Of a DNA stretch of 64,000 nucleotides, positions 46,777 to 55,865 are shown piece after piece (within the stretch, counting starts at the first letter, position 1; every line of letters starts with the position of its first letter). The notes under the pieces are model-generated. The model ran no database searches. It was given only the letters and a program-made list of their open reading frames with translations, and was not told the DNA's origin. Position numbers and translations under genes: made by a program. The stretch is from Agromyces aureus (GTDB lineage: Bacteria > Actinomycetota > Actinomycetes > Actinomycetales > Microbacteriaceae). Location: positions 372,001 through 436,000 of the forward strand of contig NZ_CP013979.1 in NCBI RefSeq assembly GCF_001660485.1. Direction: 5' to 3'.

Positions 46777-47631
46777 ATGAACCACGCGCCGCACTGGACC
46801 GCCGACCCGATCGACCTGCTTCGAGTCGACGACGGATTCCGCCTGGCCGACGTCGCCCCCGACTCCACGCCCGGGTTCGAGGGCGGCAAGTCCGCGGGTG
46901 CTCAGGCGCTCGCCGCCGGGGTCGCCCGACTCGAGGAGCTGCAGGAGCAGCTGTTCGCGTGCAGTCGCCTGGGCGATGAACGGCGCATCCTGCTCGTGCT
47001 GCAGGCCATGGACACCGCGGGCAAGGGCGGCATCGTCAAGCACGTGATGGGCTCGGTCGACCCGCAGGGCGTGCAGCTCGCGAGCTTCAAGAAGCCCACC
47101 GCGGAGGAACTCGCGCACGACTTCCTCTGGCGCATCCGCAAGGAGGCCCCCGAGGCGGGCATGATCGGCGTCTTCGACCGTTCGCACTACGAGGACGTGC
47201 TCATCGCGCGCGTGCGCGGGCTCGCCTCGCCCGAGGAGATCGAACGACGGTACGGCGCCATCAACGACTTCGAGCGGGAACTCACCGAAGGCGCGACCAC
47301 GGTGATCAAGGTCATGCTGCACATCTCGCCCGACGAGCAGCGCGAACGCCTGCGGGAGCGGCTCGACCGGCCCGACAAGCACTGGAAGTTCAACCCGGGC
47401 GACATCGACGAGCGGCTCCTCTGGGGCGACTACCAGCAGGCCTACCAGCTCGCGTTCGACCAGACCGCGACGGGGGATGCCCCGTGGTTCGTGATTCCCG
47501 CGAACCGCAAGTGGTACGCGCGGCTGGCCGTGCAGCACCTGCTCACCGACGCGCTCGAGCGCATGGAGCTCGAGTGGCCGAAGGCCGACTACGACGTGGC
47601 CGAGCAGCAGGCGAGGCTCGCGGCGAGCTGA
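46777..47631 (+). CDS. ppk2: PPK2-family polyphosphate:nucleotide phosphotransferase
   Basis: A 284-residue cytosolic kinase. Walker A-like QAMDTAGKGGIVKHV (about 77-91), the DRSHYEDVL motif (about 136-144) and the lid arginines (RERLRERLDRPDKHWKF) identify PPK2. It uses polyphosphate to phosphorylate nucleotides or the reverse; the exact nucleotide is not predictable. The ATG at 46777 is preceded by GAGGGGAGCC. The last codons and stop lie in a tandem 18-bp repeat shared with the neighbouring menF end. Confidence 0.9.
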   Translation: MNHAPHWTADPIDLLRVDDGFRLADVAPDSTPGFEGGKSAGAQALAAGVARLEELQEQLFACSRLGDERRILLVLQAMDTAGKGGIVKHVMGSVDPQGVQLASFKKPTAEELAHDFLWRIRKEAPEAGMIGVFDRSHYEDVLIARVRGLASPEEIERRYGAINDFERELTEGATTVIKVMLHISPDEQRERLRERLDRPDKHWKFNPGDIDERLLWGDYQQAYQLAFDQTATGDAPWFVIPANRKWYARLAVQHLLTDALERMELEWPKADYDVAEQQARLAAS

Positions 47632-47673
47632 CCGCCTGCGGCGAGCTGACCGCCTGCGGCGAGCTAGCCGCCG
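47621..47673. repeat. 18-bp tandem repeat spanning the ends of ppk2 and menF
   Basis: The unit CGGCGAGCTGACCGCCTG occurs at 47621-47638 and 47639-47656, with a diverged third copy to 47673. The ppk2 stop is in the first copy and the menF stop (as CTA on the plus strand) in the third. The array probably arose by duplication of the ppk2 3' end. Confidence 0.85.
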
Positions 47674-48980
47674 AAGGCCTCGACGATCGGCCGGAACTTC
47701 ATGTCCGTCTCGGCGAGCTCGTCGGCCGGCACGGAGTCGTGCACGATGCCGCAGCCGGCGTAGGCGTGCACGGTGCCGTCGGCGTCGATCTGCGCGCAGC
47801 GGAGCGCGATCGCCCACTCGCCGTCGCCGTCGCCGTCGACCCAGCCGACCGGCCCGGCGTAGCGCCCCCGGTCGAAGCCCTCGAGTTCGGCGAGCACCGA
47901 TAGCGCCACCCGCCTGGGCGTGCCGGCGACGGCCGCCGTCGGGTGCACGGCGCGCACCAGGTCGAGCGCGCTGGAGCCGTCGCCGAGCGTGCCCTTGAGA
48001 TCGGTCGCGAGGTGCCAGAGGTTCGGCAGCTGCAGCGTGAACGGCTCGGGGCTCGCGTCGAGGCGGGCCGTGTGCGGCTCGAGGCGCTTGACCGCGCTCG
48101 CGACGGCGAGGGCGTGCTCGGCCCGGTCCTTCGCGGATTCGGTGAGGGCGACGGCGCGTTGGCGGTCGGAGGCCTCGCCCGCACCCCGCGCGGTCGTTCC
48201 GGCGAGCACGCGGGACGAGACCGTGCCGTGGTCGACGCGCACGAGCGTCTCGGGGCTCGCGCCGATGAGTCCGTCGACCGCGAACACCCAGGTGTCGGGG
48301 TAGTCCTCGGCGAGCCGGTGGATCGTGGCGCGCAGGCCGTCCTCCTCGTGCAGCTCGCCCACGAGCTCGCGCGCGAGCACGACCTTCGCGAGCTCGCCGC
48401 CGTCGATGCGGCGCACGGCTTCGGAGACCGCGGCCTCGTAGCGCTCGGGCGGCACCGCGCCCGGTGCGAACGTGACGCGCGGCACGCGACGGCGAGGCGC
48501 CGGCTCGGGGATCTCGAGCGATTCGGATGCCGCGGCATCCGCTCGCCCGTCGTCACCGTCGCCCGCAGCGTCTGCGTCGGGCTGCTCGACCAACGCGATG
48601 CGCGTGACCCAGGCTCGGCCGTCGCGGCGGCCGAGCACGAGTTCGGGCACGATGAGCACGCTCGTGGACTCCGACTCGTCGGCGAACGCGAACGCGCCGA
48701 AGGCGACGAGTCCCGTGCCGGGCAGCCCGACGCGGTCGTCGACGTCGGCGTCCGCGGCGAGCTCGGTCCACACGGCGGCCGCGTCGGCGACCCGGTCGAC
48801 GCCGGTCGTCTCGATGCGCAGGGTCTCGCCGAGGCCCACGATGCCCTCGCCGCGGCGCATCCAGAGCAGCGGATGCCGCGGGTCGGCGCGCGGGATCAGC
48901 GGCGCGAGTTCGTCGACCGGCTCGGTGTGCACCACGAGGCGCGACCTGGCGCCCTGGTGCGCGGCATCCGTGTTCGTCAC
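47664..48980 (-). CDS. menF: Isochorismate synthase MenF
   Basis: A 438-residue chorismate-utilising enzyme, the first step of menaquinone synthesis. Recognisable parts are LAKVVLARELVGE (about 223-235), the active-site lysine region, FAVDGLIGASPETLVRV, SRVLAGTTARG, and the C-terminal HPTAAVAGTPR and GWVDGDGDGEWAIALR. The start is GTG; TAGGCT on the minus strand (plus 48987-48992) lies 6 nt upstream, a leaderless layout. It is encoded opposite to the other men genes and convergent with ppk2. Confidence 0.92.
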   Translation of the reverse strand: MTNTDAAHQGARSRLVVHTEPVDELAPLIPRADPRHPLLWMRRGEGIVGLGETLRIETTGVDRVADAAAVWTELAADADVDDRVGLPGTGLVAFGAFAFADESESTSVLIVPELVLGRRDGRAWVTRIALVEQPDADAAGDGDDGRADAAASESLEIPEPAPRRRVPRVTFAPGAVPPERYEAAVSEAVRRIDGGELAKVVLARELVGELHEEDGLRATIHRLAEDYPDTWVFAVDGLIGASPETLVRVDHGTVSSRVLAGTTARGAGEASDRQRAVALTESAKDRAEHALAVASAVKRLEPHTARLDASPEPFTLQLPNLWHLATDLKGTLGDGSSALDLVRAVHPTAAVAGTPRRVALSVLAELEGFDRGRYAGPVGWVDGDGDGEWAIALRCAQIDADGTVHAYAGCGIVHDSVPADELAETDMKFRPIVEAFGG

Positions 48981-49136
48981 CGGATCAGCCTACGACTCGG
49001 GTGCTGCGTGGAAGCCGACGGCGCTGGCGCGCCCCCTCGACCGGCCGGCACCGGGCGCTCGAGCCCTCGGGGCCCGCCGGCATTCGGCTGCATGCTTCCC
49101 AGCGCATGCACTGCGACCGCGGCCTAGGATCGAAGG

Positions 49137-49844
49137 ATGACGCGCGCAGATCTCGGCAAGGATCCCAGCCAGGTATCGGCGATGTTCGACCGGGTGGCGG
49201 CCAGGTACGACCGCACGAACACCGTGCTCTCGATGGGCAACGCGCCGCTCTGGCGGGTGGCCACCACGCGCGCGGTCGCGCCCAAGCCCGGCGAGCGCAT
49301 CCTCGACGTCGCCGCGGGCACCGGCACCTCGAGCGCGAGCCTTGCGGCCTCCGGCGCCTCCGTCGTGGCCGCCGACTTCTCGCCCGGCATGATCGAGGTC
49401 GGTCGCGCCCGTCAGGAGCACGTGCCGAACCTCGTGTTCGTCGAGGCCGACGCCACGAACCTGCCCTTCGGCGACGACCAGTTCGACGCCGTGACGATCT
49501 CGTTCGGCCTGCGCAACGTGAACGGGCCCGAGCAGGCGCTCGCCGAGTTCCTGCGCGTGACCAAGCCCGGCGGCCGCCTCGTGATCTGCGAGTTCTCGCA
49601 GCCGCAGGCGCCGCTCATCCGCACCGGCTACCACGCCTACCAGCGCTACGTCATGCCGACGCTCGTGCGGCTCTCGAGCTCGAACGACGACGCCTACGAC
49701 TACCTCAACGAGTCGATCGACGCCTGGCCCGAGCAGCCAGAGCTCGCCGCGCTCATCCGCAGCGTCGGCTACACCGACGTCGCCTGGCGCAACCTCACGG
49801 GCGGCATCGTCGCCCTGCACCGGGCGCGCAAGCCGCTCGCCTGA
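49137..49844 (+). CDS. menG: Demethylmenaquinone methyltransferase MenG (UbiE family)
   Basis: A 235-residue SAM-dependent enzyme for the last menaquinone step. Motifs are MFDRVAARYDRTN (16-28), the SAM site ILDVAAGTGTSS (about 55-66), and SFGLRNV (about 121-127), all UbiE/MenG signatures. TAGGAT (49125-49130) lies 6 nt before the ATG; the intervening CGAAGG could also act as a Shine-Dalgarno. It is divergent from menF. Confidence 0.94.
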   Translation: MTRADLGKDPSQVSAMFDRVAARYDRTNTVLSMGNAPLWRVATTRAVAPKPGERILDVAAGTGTSSASLAASGASVVAADFSPGMIEVGRARQEHVPNLVFVEADATNLPFGDDQFDAVTISFGLRNVNGPEQALAEFLRVTKPGGRLVICEFSQPQAPLIRTGYHAYQRYVMPTLVRLSSSNDDAYDYLNESIDAWPEQPELAALIRSVGYTDVAWRNLTGGIVALHRARKPLA

Positions 49845-49988
49845 ACCCGACGCCCGCTCGCCCGAGCCGGGCGCCGTGCCGGGCGCTGTGCCGCGGCATC
49901 CGTCACTCGCCCGCGTGTCCATCGCGAGGGCTCGCCGTGGAAGCCGCGTCGACCGGGTGCGCAGGTCGACCCCGATAGACTCGAACAC

Positions 49989-51113
49989 GTGAATCCGAGC
50001 CATCCGGTCGCACGTCGCGGCTCTGCGCTCGCTTCGAACCTCGGTCTGAGCGAGCGCCTGTTCGCGTCATCCGCCGACAAGGCGATGGCGAAGGCGATCG
50101 ACGACGGCATCGACCGAGTCGAAGCGGGCCTCGTCCGTGAAGTGCGTTTCGCCGATTCGATCGCGGATGCCTCGACCCGCTACCTGCTCGACGCCGGCGG
50201 CAAGCGCGTGCGGCCCATGCTGACCCTGCTCACCGCGCAGCTCGGCGCGGGCATCACCGACGACGTGGTCACCGCCGCCGAGGCGATCGAGATCACGCAC
50301 CTCGGGTCGCTGTACCACGACGACGTCATGGACGAGTCCGAGCGTCGCCGCGGCGTGCCCAGTGCGCAGACCGTGTGGGGCAACAACGTCGCGATCCTGA
50401 CAGGCGACCTGCTGTTCGCGAGGGCGAGCCAGCTCATGGCCGACCTCGGCGAACGCGCCATCAAGATGCAGGCCGGCACGTTCGAACGCCTCGTGCTCGG
50501 GCAGCTGCACGAGACCGTCGGCCCCGGCGAGGGCGACGACCCCGTCGAGCACTACATCCAGGTGCTCGCCGACAAGACCGGTTCGCTGATCGCCGCCGCC
50601 GCGCAGTCGGGGCTCGTGTTCTCGGGCGCCGACCCCGCCTACGAGGCGCCCGTCGTCGAGTTCGGCGAGAAGATCGGCATCGCGTTCCAGCTCATCGACG
50701 ACGTCATCGACCTGTCGCCGCAACCCGAGACCACCGGCAAGGTGCCCGGCACCGACCTCCGCGCCGGCGTCGTCACGCTGCCCGTGCTGCGCCTGGCCGA
50801 GCTCGCCGAGACCGATCCCGCGTCGGCCGACCTGCTCCGGCGCATCCGGCGCGATGTCATGGTCGGCCTCGACCCCGCCGACGCCGGCGACCCGCACGAC
50901 ACGAACACGCTCGCCTCGCGCATCGTGCCCTCGCGCGAGACGGTCGACGCGATCGTCGCCGAGCTGCGCGAGCACGAGGCCACCAGGGCGACCCTCGACG
51001 AGGCGCACCGCTGGGCCCGCGAGGCGGTAGAGGCGCTCGCACCGCTGCCCGACGGCCCCGTGAAGAAGGCGCTCACCCGCTTCGCCGAGACGGTCGTCGA
51101 CCGGGCGAGCTGA
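49989..51113 (+). CDS. Polyprenyl diphosphate synthase (menaquinone side chain)
   Basis: A 374-residue trans-prenyltransferase. The first aspartate-rich motif is YHDDVMDE (about 109-116), preceded by GGKRVRPML; the second is FQLIDDVIDL (about 233-242). The chain-length region is typical of long-chain (C35-C45) synthases. TAGACT (49976-49981) lies 7 nt before the GTG, implying a leaderless mRNA. It sits right after menG, so it probably makes the menaquinone tail used by MenA. Confidence 0.9.
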   Translation: MNPSHPVARRGSALASNLGLSERLFASSADKAMAKAIDDGIDRVEAGLVREVRFADSIADASTRYLLDAGGKRVRPMLTLLTAQLGAGITDDVVTAAEAIEITHLGSLYHDDVMDESERRRGVPSAQTVWGNNVAILTGDLLFARASQLMADLGERAIKMQAGTFERLVLGQLHETVGPGEGDDPVEHYIQVLADKTGSLIAAAAQSGLVFSGADPAYEAPVVEFGEKIGIAFQLIDDVIDLSPQPETTGKVPGTDLRAGVVTLPVLRLAELAETDPASADLLRRIRRDVMVGLDPADAGDPHDTNTLASRIVPSRETVDAIVAELREHEATRATLDEAHRWAREAVEALAPLPDGPVKKALTRFAETVVDRAS

Positions 51114-51179
51114 GGCAATTGGGTGCGCCCGGTCGGGCGCACCGGCATCCGGAATTCCGACGATGGAGGTTCGAGCACC

Positions 51180-52559
51180 GTGACCAGGAACAAGCTTCGA
51201 CTCGCGATCGTCGGCGCCGGACCCGCCGGCATCTACGCCGCCGACATCCTGCTGAAGGCCGAGCGCAACTTCGACGTGTCGATCGACCTGTTCGACCACC
51301 TGCCCGCGCCCTACGGGCTCGTGCGCTACGGGGTCGCCCCCGACCACCCGCGCATCAAGGGCATCATCACGGCCCTGCGCGAGGTGCTCGACCGCGGCGA
51401 CATCCGCATCTTCGGCAACGTGCGCTTCGGCGAGGACATCTCGCTCGACGACTTGAAGCGCCACTACAACGCCGTCATCTTCGCCACGGGCGCCGTGCAC
51501 GACTCCTCGCTGAACATCCCGGGTGTCGGCCTCGAGGGCTCCTACGGCGCCGCCGACTTCGTGAGCTGGTTCGACGGGCACCCCGACGTGCCGCGCACCT
51601 GGCCGCTCGAGGCCGAGTCGATCGCGGTGATCGGCAACGGCAACGTCGCGCTCGACGTCGCCCGCATGCTCGCCAAGCACGTGGAAGACCTCATGGTCAC
51701 CGAGATCCCCGACAACGTCGCCGCCGGGCTCGGCGAATCGCCCGTGACGGATGTGCACGTGTTCGGACGCCGCGGCCCGACATCCGTCAAGTTCACGCCC
51801 CTCGAACTGCGCGAGCTCGGCGAACTGCGCGACGTCGACATGATCCTCGCCGACGAGGACTTCGACTACGACGACGCGGCCCGGGCCGCGGTCGCCGGCA
51901 ACAAGCAGGTCTTCGTCATCGACAAGGTGCTGCAGCAATGGCGACAGCGCGAGGTCGGCGAGGCCTCGCGGCGCCTGCACCTGCACTTCTTCGCCAAACC
52001 GCTCGAGATCGTCGACGACGGGTCGGGGCGGGTGAGCGCGATCCGCTACGAACGCACGAGGTCCGACGGCGCCGGCGGCGTGGTCGGCACGGGCGAGATC
52101 CGCGAGATCCCGATCCAGGCCGTGTACCGGGCCGTCGGCTACTTCGGCTCGCCGCTGCCCGGCGTGCCGTTCGACGAGCGGCTGGGCGTGATCCCGAACC
52201 ACGAGGGCCAGGTGCTGCTCCGCGACCCCGACACGGGCGAGTCGCGCCAGATGTACGGCGTCTACGCGACCGGGTGGATCAAGCGCGGACCCGTCGGCCT
52301 CATCGGGCACACGAAGTCCGACGCCATGGAGACGATCAAGCACGTCATCAACGACCTCGGCAACTGGTGGACCCCTGAATGGCCCTCCGAGGAGTCGGTG
52401 CTCGAGATGCTCGACGCGCGCGGCATCGCCTACACCGACCTCGACGGATGGCACCGCCTCGACCAGCACGAGCGCTCGCTCGGCGAGGCCGAGGGGCGCG
52501 TGCGCATCAAGGTCGTGCCGCGCGACGACATGGTGCAGGTCTCGCGCGGCGAGGCGTGA
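51180..52559 (+). CDS. Ferredoxin/adrenodoxin-type NADP reductase (FprA-like)
   Basis: A 459-residue flavoenzyme. FAD site IVGAGPAGIYAAD (10-22), the FprA signature APYGLVRYGVAPDHPRIKG, and the NADP site VIGNGNVALDVARM (about 152-165) are visible; the C-terminal VYATGWIKRGPVGLIGHTK is typical. It passes electrons between NADPH and ferredoxin. The GTG at 51180 has GGAGG 10 nt upstream. An upstream in-frame start would add a sequence unlike the family. It follows the polyprenyl synthase by 66 bp. Confidence 0.92.
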   Translation: MTRNKLRLAIVGAGPAGIYAADILLKAERNFDVSIDLFDHLPAPYGLVRYGVAPDHPRIKGIITALREVLDRGDIRIFGNVRFGEDISLDDLKRHYNAVIFATGAVHDSSLNIPGVGLEGSYGAADFVSWFDGHPDVPRTWPLEAESIAVIGNGNVALDVARMLAKHVEDLMVTEIPDNVAAGLGESPVTDVHVFGRRGPTSVKFTPLELRELGELRDVDMILADEDFDYDDAARAAVAGNKQVFVIDKVLQQWRQREVGEASRRLHLHFFAKPLEIVDDGSGRVSAIRYERTRSDGAGGVVGTGEIREIPIQAVYRAVGYFGSPLPGVPFDERLGVIPNHEGQVLLRDPDTGESRQMYGVYATGWIKRGPVGLIGHTKSDAMETIKHVINDLGNWWTPEWPSEESVLEMLDARGIAYTDLDGWHRLDQHERSLGEAEGRVRIKVVPRDDMVQVSRGEA

Positions 52560-52652
52560 CCTCGGGTTGCGGTGGGTCGTCGTCCCGTCCTCCCGTCCTC
52601 CCGCCCTCTCGTCTTCGGGCGGGCGGATGCCGCGGCGCGGCCTGTGCATGAC

Positions 52653-52675
52653 GCCCGCCGCTGATCGCGGCGGGC
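52653..52675. terminator. Hairpin between the reductase and prepilin peptidase genes
   Basis: A perfect 9-bp stem (GCCCGCCGC and GCGGCGGGC) encloses a 5-nt loop. It directly precedes TACGCT (52679-52684), the -10-like box of the next gene. It may terminate upstream transcription or be an operator. Confidence 0.5.
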
Positions 52676-52691
52676 CGGTACGCTGCACGTC

Positions 52692-53411
52692 GTGCCGCCC
52701 GAGACCATGACCGCCGTCGTGCTGCTCGTGATCGCGCTCATGGTCGCCGCGCTCGGGGCCGCGCTGGGGTGGTGGCCGCTCGCGGCGTGGGTGCGGCGTT
52801 CGCTGCGGTCCCCGGCCGGGTCGCAGGGCGAGCGGATGTCGCAGCGCACCGTTCGCATCTCGGCGGCCGTCGTCACGGCGATCACGTTCGGCCTGCTCGG
52901 GCTGCGGTTCGCGGCGACCTGGATGCTGCTTCCGCTGCTCGTCTTCGCGGCGGCCGCGACCGTGCTCGCCCTCGTCGACCTCATCGAGCACCGCCTGCCG
53001 AACGCCGTCGTGTTCCCGGCGCTCGGTGCCGTCGCAGCGCTCCTCCTGCTCGCGACGCTCCTGACCGGCCGACCCGCCGCGTTCCTCTTCGCGCTCGCCG
53101 GAGCCGGCGCCATGTTCGCCGTCTACCTGCTGCTGGCGCTCATCTCACCCGGAGCCATGGGCATGGGCGACGTGAAGCTCGCGCTGCTCATCGGGCTCGT
53201 GCTCGGCTGGTTCGGCCTCTCGGCCTGGCTCATCGGCCTGCTCGCGGCGTTCGTCATCGGCGGGGTCATCGCCGTCATCGGGCTCGCCACCCGGCGCGTG
53301 TCCCTGCGCGGGTCGATCCCGTTCGGCCCGTCGATGCTCGCCGGAGCCCTGGTCGCGGTGCTGGTCGCGGGCGACGTCCACTCGTTCATCGGCATGGCGA
53401 CGCTAGGCTGA
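52692..53411 (+). CDS. Prepilin peptidase, A24 family (catalytic domain only)
   Basis: A 239-residue membrane protease with about seven TM segments. The two catalytic aspartates are D96 (ALVDLIEHRLPN) and D160 (GAMGMGDVKLA). It lacks the N-terminal zinc/methyltransferase domain of PilD-type enzymes, as is usual for actinobacteria. It should process type IV/Tad pilin-like precursors, none of which are encoded nearby. The start is GTG with TACGCT 7 nt upstream. Confidence 0.88.
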   Translation: MPPETMTAVVLLVIALMVAALGAALGWWPLAAWVRRSLRSPAGSQGERMSQRTVRISAAVVTAITFGLLGLRFAATWMLLPLLVFAAAATVLALVDLIEHRLPNAVVFPALGAVAALLLLATLLTGRPAAFLFALAGAGAMFAVYLLLALISPGAMGMGDVKLALLIGLVLGWFGLSAWLIGLLAAFVIGGVIAVIGLATRRVSLRGSIPFGPSMLAGALVAVLVAGDVHSFIGMATLG

Positions 53412-53438
53412 ACCCACCGAGACCCCGGGGGAGGTGTC

Positions 53439-54530
53439 GTGGCAGAGCATCCGGTCGCACCTCGTTCCGGTTCGGCATCCGACGCGCCGGTCGGATCGTC
53501 CGCCGCCGACGCGAGTGCCGTCGCCGCCGCCGTCGGGCATGACGAACGCTGGCGGCCCGACGTGCTCGGCCACGGCTTCGAGCAGCGCACCCTGCCGCTC
53601 GGCACCGACGACGAGGGCGAGGTCGTCGCGACGCTCGTGCGGCACGATCCCGGGTTCCGGTGGCCGCTTCGGCGCGGCGCGGCATCCGGAATCGATGTGC
53701 TCTACGTGCACGGCTGGAGCGACTACTTCTTCAACCCCGAACTCGCGCGCTACTGGTCCGACGCAGGGGCGCGGTTCTTCGCGCTCGACCTCCGCAAGTA
53801 CGGGCGCAGCCTCCGGCCAGGGCAGACGCCCGGCTTCGTCACCGACCTCGCCACGTACGACGACGACATCGAGGCGGCGCTCGAGGTCATGGGGCACGGG
53901 CGCGGGGCCGCGGCATCCGCTCGCTCGCTGTTGCTGCTCGGCCATTCGACCGGCGGCCTGACGCTCAGCCTCTGGTCGGCGCGCAACCAGGGCAGGGCCT
54001 CGGCACTCGTGCTGAACAGCCCGTGGCTGGAGTTTCAGTTGAGCAGCACCGGGCGCGCGGCGCTCGCGCCCGTCATCGGCTGGGGCGCTCGCGTGAACCC
54101 GCTCGGACCGATGCCGAACGTGGATCTGGGCTTCTACACGCGCACCGTCGCGAAGGAGTTCGGCGGCGAGTGGGAGTACAACCACGCGTGGCGGCCCGAC
54201 CGTGGATTCACGGTGCACCCCGCGTGGCTCACCGGCATCCTCGCCGGGCACGCGACCGTCGCCCGCCGCATCGACGTCGGCGCGCCCGTGCTCACGCTGC
54301 TCTCGAAGCGGTCGACGCTGCTGCCCCGGTGGGACGAGGCCATGCGGTCGTCGGACATCGTGCTCGTCGTCGACGAGATGGCCGAGCGCACCCTCCGGCT
54401 CGGCCCGAACGTGACCGTCGCGCGCATCGACGGCGCCCTGCACGACGTCTTCCTCTCGCGCGAGCCCGTGCGGGCCGCCGCCTACGCGGCGATCACGCGC
54501 TGGCTGCGCGGCTACGCCCCGCGCCGCTGA
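53439..54530 (+). CDS. Alpha/beta hydrolase (lysophospholipase-like)
   Basis: A 363-residue hydrolase. The nucleophile elbow is GHSTGG (S170), the oxyanion strand is VLYVHGWSDYF (88-98), and the catalytic histidine is probably in DGALHDVFLS (about 331-340). The first 40 residues are Ala/Ser-rich. No signal peptide is seen, so it is probably cytosolic. It starts with GTG after a strong GGGGGAGG Shine-Dalgarno. Its substrate is unknown; the fold resembles serine aminopeptidase S33/lysophospholipase members. Confidence 0.82.
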   Translation: MAEHPVAPRSGSASDAPVGSSAADASAVAAAVGHDERWRPDVLGHGFEQRTLPLGTDDEGEVVATLVRHDPGFRWPLRRGAASGIDVLYVHGWSDYFFNPELARYWSDAGARFFALDLRKYGRSLRPGQTPGFVTDLATYDDDIEAALEVMGHGRGAAASARSLLLLGHSTGGLTLSLWSARNQGRASALVLNSPWLEFQLSSTGRAALAPVIGWGARVNPLGPMPNVDLGFYTRTVAKEFGGEWEYNHAWRPDRGFTVHPAWLTGILAGHATVARRIDVGAPVLTLLSKRSTLLPRWDEAMRSSDIVLVVDEMAERTLRLGPNVTVARIDGALHDVFLSREPVRAAAYAAITRWLRGYAPRR

Positions 54531-54725
54531 CGCCCGCCTCCGCGTTCAGCTGCCCCGCGTGAGTGAACTTCGGCTCCGTGAGGTCGCACCGAGACCCACT
54601 TGGCGTGCCGATCCGTCCTCACTCGATGCGGTGACTCGTTCTGCACAGGCGGCCGGCTGGCGAGATCGCTCGAAAGCATGCCCGATCCCGGGGTCGAGGG
54701 TGTCCGGACCGGGGAGCCTTGGCGG

Positions 54726-55772
54726 ATGGAACTTCCCCGGCTTCCCAACGGCCTCATCCGGTTCGCCGACGTGCGTGAAGCAGGACTGCAGCGAACCCTC
54801 GCCGCCGAGGTCGCCGCCCGTCGAATCGTCCGCGTGAGACGGGGCGTCTACGTCGACGCGCCTCCGCTCGGAACACCGGAGTGGCGCCGCGATGAACTTC
54901 GTCACACCCACCTCGTCTCGGCGGCAGCCGTGAGCATGCAGGCGCCGGTCTTCACGGGGTTCTCAGCGCTCGCGCTCCTCGGGTTGCCGAGCTACGGCCG
55001 ATGGCCGCGCGACGTCTGCGTGCTCGCCGACGGCCCGACCGGGCATCGTCGCCCCGGCGTCGTCGCCGTCGCGGCCCCGCGCCCGCCAGACGTCGGGAGT
55101 GTGCAGGGCGGCATGTTCGTGACCTCTGTGGAGTTCGCCCTCATCCAGGCCTGTCGCGTGGGCACGCTCGCCGCGGCCCTGGCCGCGGTCGATGCCGCGC
55201 TCTGGGTGCCGAGTGGCGCGAGACGCGCTCCGCTCACGACGATCGAACGGCTGCGCGGCGAACACGAGCGACTGATGCCCTACCCCGGCAGCCGCCGAAC
55301 GGAGGTCGTGCTGGTTCGCGCGACGAGCCGATCCCAGACCGTGCTCGAAACGGTCAGCCGACTCGTCATCGAGGAGTGCGGGTTCGAGGCGCCGGTTCTG
55401 CAGGAGCCGTTCCGGCTCGACGAGCTCGCGATGACCGCGGACGTCGACTTCTGGTGGCCGTCGGTGCGGGCCATCGGCGAGGCTGACGGTCGCGGGAAGT
55501 ACCTCGCGGGTGCGAGCGCGCACGGATCCGCGGTCGCGGTGCGGGAGCCGCGAGACTCGTTGATCGCGGCCCGTGCGGTGATTCGGGAGAAGGACCGCGA
55601 GAATGCACTCCGCCGCCGAGTGACGTCGATGGACCGCTGGGACTGGACCGACATGGTGCGCAAACGCCCGCTCGAGGAGCGCCTGCTCGGCATGGGAGTG
55701 CCACGCACGAGGCCGCGCCGGGCGCTCGTCGGGTCGCCCGAGGCATCCGTTCTCCGCGATGATCGTGCCTGA
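54726..55772 (+). CDS. AbiEi-like winged-helix protein with PD-(D/E)XK-like C-terminal domain
   Basis: A 348-residue protein. The N-terminus (GLIRFADVREAGLQRTLAAE, then RRIVRVRRGVYV, about 8-45) is the short winged helix seen in AbiEi-type antitoxins. The C-terminal region has DVDFWWPSVRAIGEADGRGKY (about 237-257), matching the D...ExDGxxK core of a restriction-endonuclease-like fold. The combination is common in Microbacteriaceae and close to DUF559-type proteins. No AbiEii toxin partner is adjacent, so a toxin-antitoxin role is not supported. The ATG at 54726 follows GGGGAG; a longer frame upstream is less likely. Confidence 0.7.
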   Translation: MELPRLPNGLIRFADVREAGLQRTLAAEVAARRIVRVRRGVYVDAPPLGTPEWRRDELRHTHLVSAAAVSMQAPVFTGFSALALLGLPSYGRWPRDVCVLADGPTGHRRPGVVAVAAPRPPDVGSVQGGMFVTSVEFALIQACRVGTLAAALAAVDAALWVPSGARRAPLTTIERLRGEHERLMPYPGSRRTEVVLVRATSRSQTVLETVSRLVIEECGFEAPVLQEPFRLDELAMTADVDFWWPSVRAIGEADGRGKYLAGASAHGSAVAVREPRDSLIAARAVIREKDRENALRRRVTSMDRWDWTDMVRKRPLEERLLGMGVPRTRPRRALVGSPEASVLRDDRA

Positions 55773-55778
55773 GGACGG

Positions 55779-55822
55779 TTCGACGCGGTGAGGAACGCTC
55801 GAGTGGTCCTCACCGCATCGAA
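55779..55822. terminator. Strong hairpin between convergent genes
   Basis: TTCGACGCGGTGAGGA (55779-55794) pairs with TCCTCACCGCATCGAA (55807-55822), 15 of 16 bases matching, around a 12-nt loop. It lies just after the upstream gene's stop and 44 bp before the yajQ stop, so it probably serves both. Confidence 0.75.
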
Positions 55823-55865
55823 GTCACCTCAGGAGCGCCGCGCTCGGCGCCGTGCCGCGCCGCGC

